From the NCBI GenBank assembly GCA_012295275.1, contig CM022674.1, positions 2,558,242-2,603,241 of the forward strand: 45,000 bases of DNA, given 5' to 3'. The stretch is from Chrysomallon squamiferum. Lineage: Eukaryota > Mollusca > Gastropoda > Neomphalida > Peltospiridae. Positions 22,516 to 45,000 of the stretch are shown here, one piece after another. Numbering within the stretch: the first letter of the stretch is position 1; each line of letters starts with the position of its first letter. The notes below the pieces were generated by a model, which had not been told where the DNA came from, did not search any database, and saw only the letters and a list, made by a program, of their open reading frames with translations. The translations under genes and the position numbers were made by a program.

Positions 22516-23123
22516 CGATTCATTATCTCCATAAACGTTAAACCTGTTTAGACACAGCAGGATCGTTAAGTGCCTGACACTAAAAATAAAATAAAATAAA
22601 ATAAAATAAAGAGTGAAATAAATAACCAAATAATTAAATAATGAAATAAAAGAGAAAGAAAGCGATATTGATGATTATGACGGAGAAAAACGTCATACTT
22701 CTTGCAGTTAAACGTAGCAACATACATTAGTAAATAGCATATTTCCCGTCAAATAAGATTTATCACTTCTAACTGGATTAGTGGTATAAAATATTTGTTC
22801 ACAAATTTGTTCCGAGGTGAATTAATAACTTGCATTAAATAATATAACTGTGAGGAAATATTTTTCTGACTTTTGCAAATTTAAGTTCCAATAAAAGGTT
22901 ATCATTCTTACTTTTATAGAAATACAAAGTGCATACCGTCCTAGTACACCATAGATCATCATACCCCATCTACTACAGTTATCAGATTGGTTGGTTCTCT
23001 CAGTAATATTAATAACTATCAAATCACTCCTATGCAAAAACTCCCATAATAAATGCTGTATCAAATAAAGATAAAATATAAGAAAAAAATATGTATGCAT
23101 AGATTAAATTTTCAAACACACAT

Positions 23124-23130
<7 letters not shown>

Positions 23131-23208
<78 letters not shown>
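23131..23208. repeat. (GA)n microsatellite
   Basis: About 39 GA units followed by three GACT units. Confidence 0.95.
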
Positions 23209-23211
<3 letters not shown>

Positions 23212-24728
23212 ACTGACTGACTTCAATAAAAAGACAGATGGAAAAGAAATAATAATGTTGATATAGGCTCTTGGGTTTCATTTTATAAAAATCTTTTAAC
23301 CATATTAATTTTGAATTTAAACTTCAAGATGTTGAAAATTTAAACTAAACAGTAATTATTAAAATTGTTTTGACAATAACTACTGAGTTTAAAACAGTGA
23401 ACAATTTAAAAAATAACTACTAGACACTTATTAGATTACATACGGTATTATTAACAAACAAGTTCAATTAACTATGAATGAATGAATAACAACACCTTTT
23501 GGATGTCAGACAAAAGTGTATAATTAAAAACAATGAAACAGTAACGAGAAATGTAGATGAATTTTGATAACATTTTATTTTTAATTATGCAAATATATTC
23601 ACACAATGAATGTTATTTAATGAAATAAATATGAGAGCTCATGTTGACATGCAAAATGAATTTTTGATTCACTCACATTTAACATTCAAGGTTTTACATT
23701 TTTGTTTTTGTGGTTTTTATGTTCTCATTAACTTATAAGAAAAAAAAAAAAAAAAAAAAAAAAAGAAGAAGAAGAAAAATGAAAGAAAAAAAAATATAAT
23801 ATAGATAAGAAAAAAAAAAAAAAAAAAAAAAGCAAGGAAATATAAAACTTAAATTAGTCAAAAAAGAAAGAAGAAAAAACAAAAGTATATTCATTCTTTC
23901 TTTTCCTTGCTATCCCCTGCTTAAACATAACAACAAATTTAAACTGTGTCATTTGATTATTTCTATAACAGATCATATCGCTATGACAATCTGCTAACTA
24001 TTCCTCTAAGAGAAATATGACAGGACGGACAATTCAAAGTGACTTACCAAAAACAAAAATACATTATTATGACAATAACAAAATTATTATCAAAATAAAA
24101 AGACACATTTTGATATATTACTTCAGTTTTTGAAAATGGATGGATTAAAGATTTTAAGCACTTTTAAACACACATTAACATGTATGGACGGAAAAACTCT
24201 ATGGACAATATTTCTCATAAACAGTTTATTTTATTAAATAGCAAGTGTGCATACAAAATATTAAAATCAAAATTAATTCTAATTTAACTAAAATGCTACT
24301 TTAATTAATGCTAAAAATAATAATGATAATGATTAATAATTATTTCAGCTCTCCCTGCTTTTCTTAACAAAAATACCAGTTTAATTAAGAGCAAAATTAA
24401 TAACCATTATTAATAATTATTTCCTAAATAAATCGTAAAAATATAAATTTTAGATTACAAAATTAGAATGTATTCAAAACTAGGTAAAATGTATTTTTTA
24501 AAACAAAACATAACTAAAATTAAAAATAAACTATAAATATATATTTTTTTCTCTTCAAACTAATAAATATACAAATACAGAATATTAAAACAAAAAGTTA
24601 TCCAAAGGTAAATAAAATAATATTATAAATAATATTAAAACATTTTTTCCCCTATAAACAAATAAATAAGCATTAAATTTTATGAAACATTAGAACTAAA
24701 TATTATTTTATACTGAAATATTTTTAAA

Positions 24729-24794
<66 letters not shown>

Positions 24795-24799
24795 AAGAA
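24729..24799. repeat. (AAT)n-(AAG)n microsatellite
   Basis: About 12 AAT units pass into about 11 AAG units. Confidence 0.95.
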
Positions 24800-25111
24800 A
24801 AGAAGAAATATTAACTTAATATCACAGAATATATCACAGTCATCACAAATTAGTTTTATAAAATGTTTAAAAAACATTCAAGACAAATTTTGCATTAACT
24901 AAAAATAAATAATCATATATACTCCAGCAAACATATTATGAATGATATGTAATGTATGTAGTCATTTAAAAAAAATATTTGAGATGAATGTATAAATATG
25001 CCAGTACAAATACATACAAATATATGTAGACAATGAATGTCACACAAATAAACACAAAAATGTAAATGCATACATGTACATGCACAATTTCAGCTGAGAA
25101 TGTATTCAAAT

Positions 25112-25146
25112 TAATAATAATAATAATAATAATATTAACAATAAAA

Positions 25147-25203
<57 letters not shown>
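25112..25203. repeat. (AAT)n / (ATT)n interrupted inverted repeat
   Basis: About eight AAT units, a 13-base spacer and about 18 ATT units form a potential hairpin. It is similar in kind to the one at 17474-17555. Confidence 0.85.
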
Positions 25204-25490
25204 ATGTCAAGGCACAGTTAAAGAGAAAAGTGAAGTAATTAAAAGTTTAAAGCTGCAGATTTAGTTTCTGATTGGTCATCTCTCATTACAAAATGAATGT
25301 CCACTGTCCAAACTGTATTTATAGCTTTCCACTGACCACTGTCCAGTTATCATTAACGATTGTCCATTGTCAAAAAAGCATTTTCTAATCATAATCTTTT
25401 TTTTAAATTAGGAGAATTTGTCTGTAACACATAATGATGAAACAAGGATATTTTTTTTCAATTTCACAAAAATTAATATGAAATAATAAT

Positions 25491-25495
<5 letters not shown>

Positions 25496-25527
<32 letters not shown>
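25496..25527. repeat. (AT)n microsatellite
   Basis: About 15 AT units. Confidence 0.95.
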
Positions 25528-25528
<1 letters not shown>

Positions 25529-26001
25529 AGCAGTGCCTAAGTCAGAATCTTTCAAACAGTATTCTGAAAAAAAAGACATAGCCAAGGATTTCATGAGAGA
25601 TTTTGATTCCAAATGGTAAAAAATAGTTTTGGATGTTAATTCTGGTGAAAAAAAACCCAACAGTTTAATAATTATTTTCTAATTTCAAATACCATGTAAT
25701 CTAAAACACATTGAAATGTTTCATGGCACTTGGAAATTTGAAAATAAAATTACTGAGAAAAATTGGTCTGGTAAGTAATATGTTAAATGATTCATGAGAT
25801 CTGAAAATTATATTTTAAAGGTTCTGTCAGACTGAAAGTGTGGAGAAAAAAAAAACAAGATAACTACATATAATCAAAAATTACATTCTAATTCCCCAGG
25901 CAAGGACACTTTTTGAGTAAAAATGTGATGTTATAAATTATTATCTAGTTATATGCTGTTTACCATGTTCATATAAAATACTGTAAAAATTCAACTTCCC
26001 A

Positions 26002-26224
26002 GAAAATTATATCAAGGTTTCTGTAGGGGAGAACATGTAAAATTACCAATCACTATACTGTTTATCGTATGAGAAAGAGACTTTTAAAGCTAAAATTGCT
26101 TTAAAAGCTGAAAATTATATCAAGGCTTTTCTTGGGTAGAAAATGTAAAATTACAAATTACAAATCACTATACTGTTTATCGTATGAGAAAGAGACTTTT
26201 AAAGCTAAAATTGCTTTAAAAGCT
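26002..26224. repeat. Tandem duplication of about 110 bases in the NPHP4 3' region
   Basis: Copy 1 (26002-26109) and copy 2 (26110-26224) both begin GAAAATTATATCAAGG and share a nearly identical second half from CACTATACTG to AAAGCT. A third, decayed start follows at 26225. The array lies just past the NPHP4 stop codon. Confidence 0.9.
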
Positions 26225-26304
26225 GAATAATTACATCAATGGCTTCACCTGGAAGGAAAAAAAAAAAAAACAACAAAATCATCACATATTCTCACTGTCC
26301 AGGT

Positions 26305-44932
<18,628 letters not shown>

Positions 44933-45000
44933 CTGTTTAAAAAAAAAAAAAAAATAAATAAATAAATAAAAAAAACGAACAATATAAGTACAATTTATAT
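44933..45000 (-). other. NPHP4 intron, continues past the window
   Basis: A poly-A run and AAAT units form the T-rich acceptor tract of the first visible exon. No further exon is seen before the edge. Confidence 0.8.

Larger units (their letters stand above)
17176..22800. other. Intergenic region between convergent genes
   Basis: No coding exon was recognised. CpG dinucleotides remain common here. The stretch holds AAT/ATT hairpin DNA, TA, CA and TC microsatellites, two CREs (21737, 22027) and an RFX-type X-box (22503). A GC-richer patch at 19,740-20,000 could be regulatory but has no clear motif order. Confidence 0.6.
22800..26304 (-). other. CpG-poor 3' flank or long 3' UTR of NPHP4
   Basis: No exon was recognised. 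The stretch is very AT-rich and nearly free of CpG, like the NPHP4 introns and unlike the DNA to its left. Minus-strand AATAAA signals exist (for example 23574-23579 and 24225-24230), so the transcript could extend far beyond the stop codon. Poly-A runs occur at 23741-23831. Confidence 0.45.

Noticed and set aside
22822-23100. 92-codon minus-strand open frame beyond the NPHP4 stop
   Set aside because: Composition matches the AT-rich flank and no family is recognised. It may simply lie within a long 3' UTR.

Overview
The window is animal nuclear DNA with split genes, AT-rich non-coding sequence and very dense microsatellites. Repeat style, long repeat-filled introns and the divergence of the two encoded proteins from vertebrate homologues suggest a marine invertebrate, most likely a lophotrochozoan and probably a mollusc. 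That placement is inference. No prokaryotic features, CRISPR arrays, intact mobile elements or confident RNA genes were seen.

Two protein-coding genes are supported and they converge tail to tail. On the plus strand (5845-17133) is a complete three-exon gene for a 321-residue D-2-hydroxyacid dehydrogenase-fold protein related to glyoxylate/hydroxypyruvate reductase (GRHPR). Its exon phases are intact, but all three catalytic positions (Arg, Glu, His) are Gln and the dinucleotide glycine motif is altered, so it looks like an expressed pseudoenzyme. Upstream lie a TATAAA, a perfect GTCACGTGAC E-box, a cluster of nuclear-receptor half-sites, and, 2.6 kb further up, a MEF2/E-box/CRE cluster with a good splice donor that could mark a non-coding first exon.

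On the minus strand (44932 down to 26305) are twenty coding exons of nephrocystin-4 (NPHP4), a ciliary transition-zone protein. The 5' exons lie beyond the right edge. About 1,167 codons are present and every exon-exon phase agrees. The last exon carries a one-base frameshift at a G homopolymer, which is probably a sequencing error. Two introns contain tandem copies of the preceding exon's 3' end together with its splice donor, and one of these could add 54 residues in frame.

Layout: 1-3195 upstream non-coding; 3196-5844 putative promoters and 5' UTR; 5845-17133 GRHPR-like gene with a 9.8 kb first intron holding an ordered GC-rich minisatellite; 17134-22800 CpG-containing intergenic DNA with CRE and X-box motifs; 22800-26304 CpG-poor 3' flank of NPHP4; 26305-44932 NPHP4; then intron to the end. 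CpG frequency falls sharply near 22.7 kb, suggesting that NPHP4 lies in a germline-methylated domain and the GRHPR-like gene does not. The two genes have no evident shared pathway. I found no clear new multi-gene system; the best leads are the pseudoenzyme, the duplicated splice donors and the CpG boundary.
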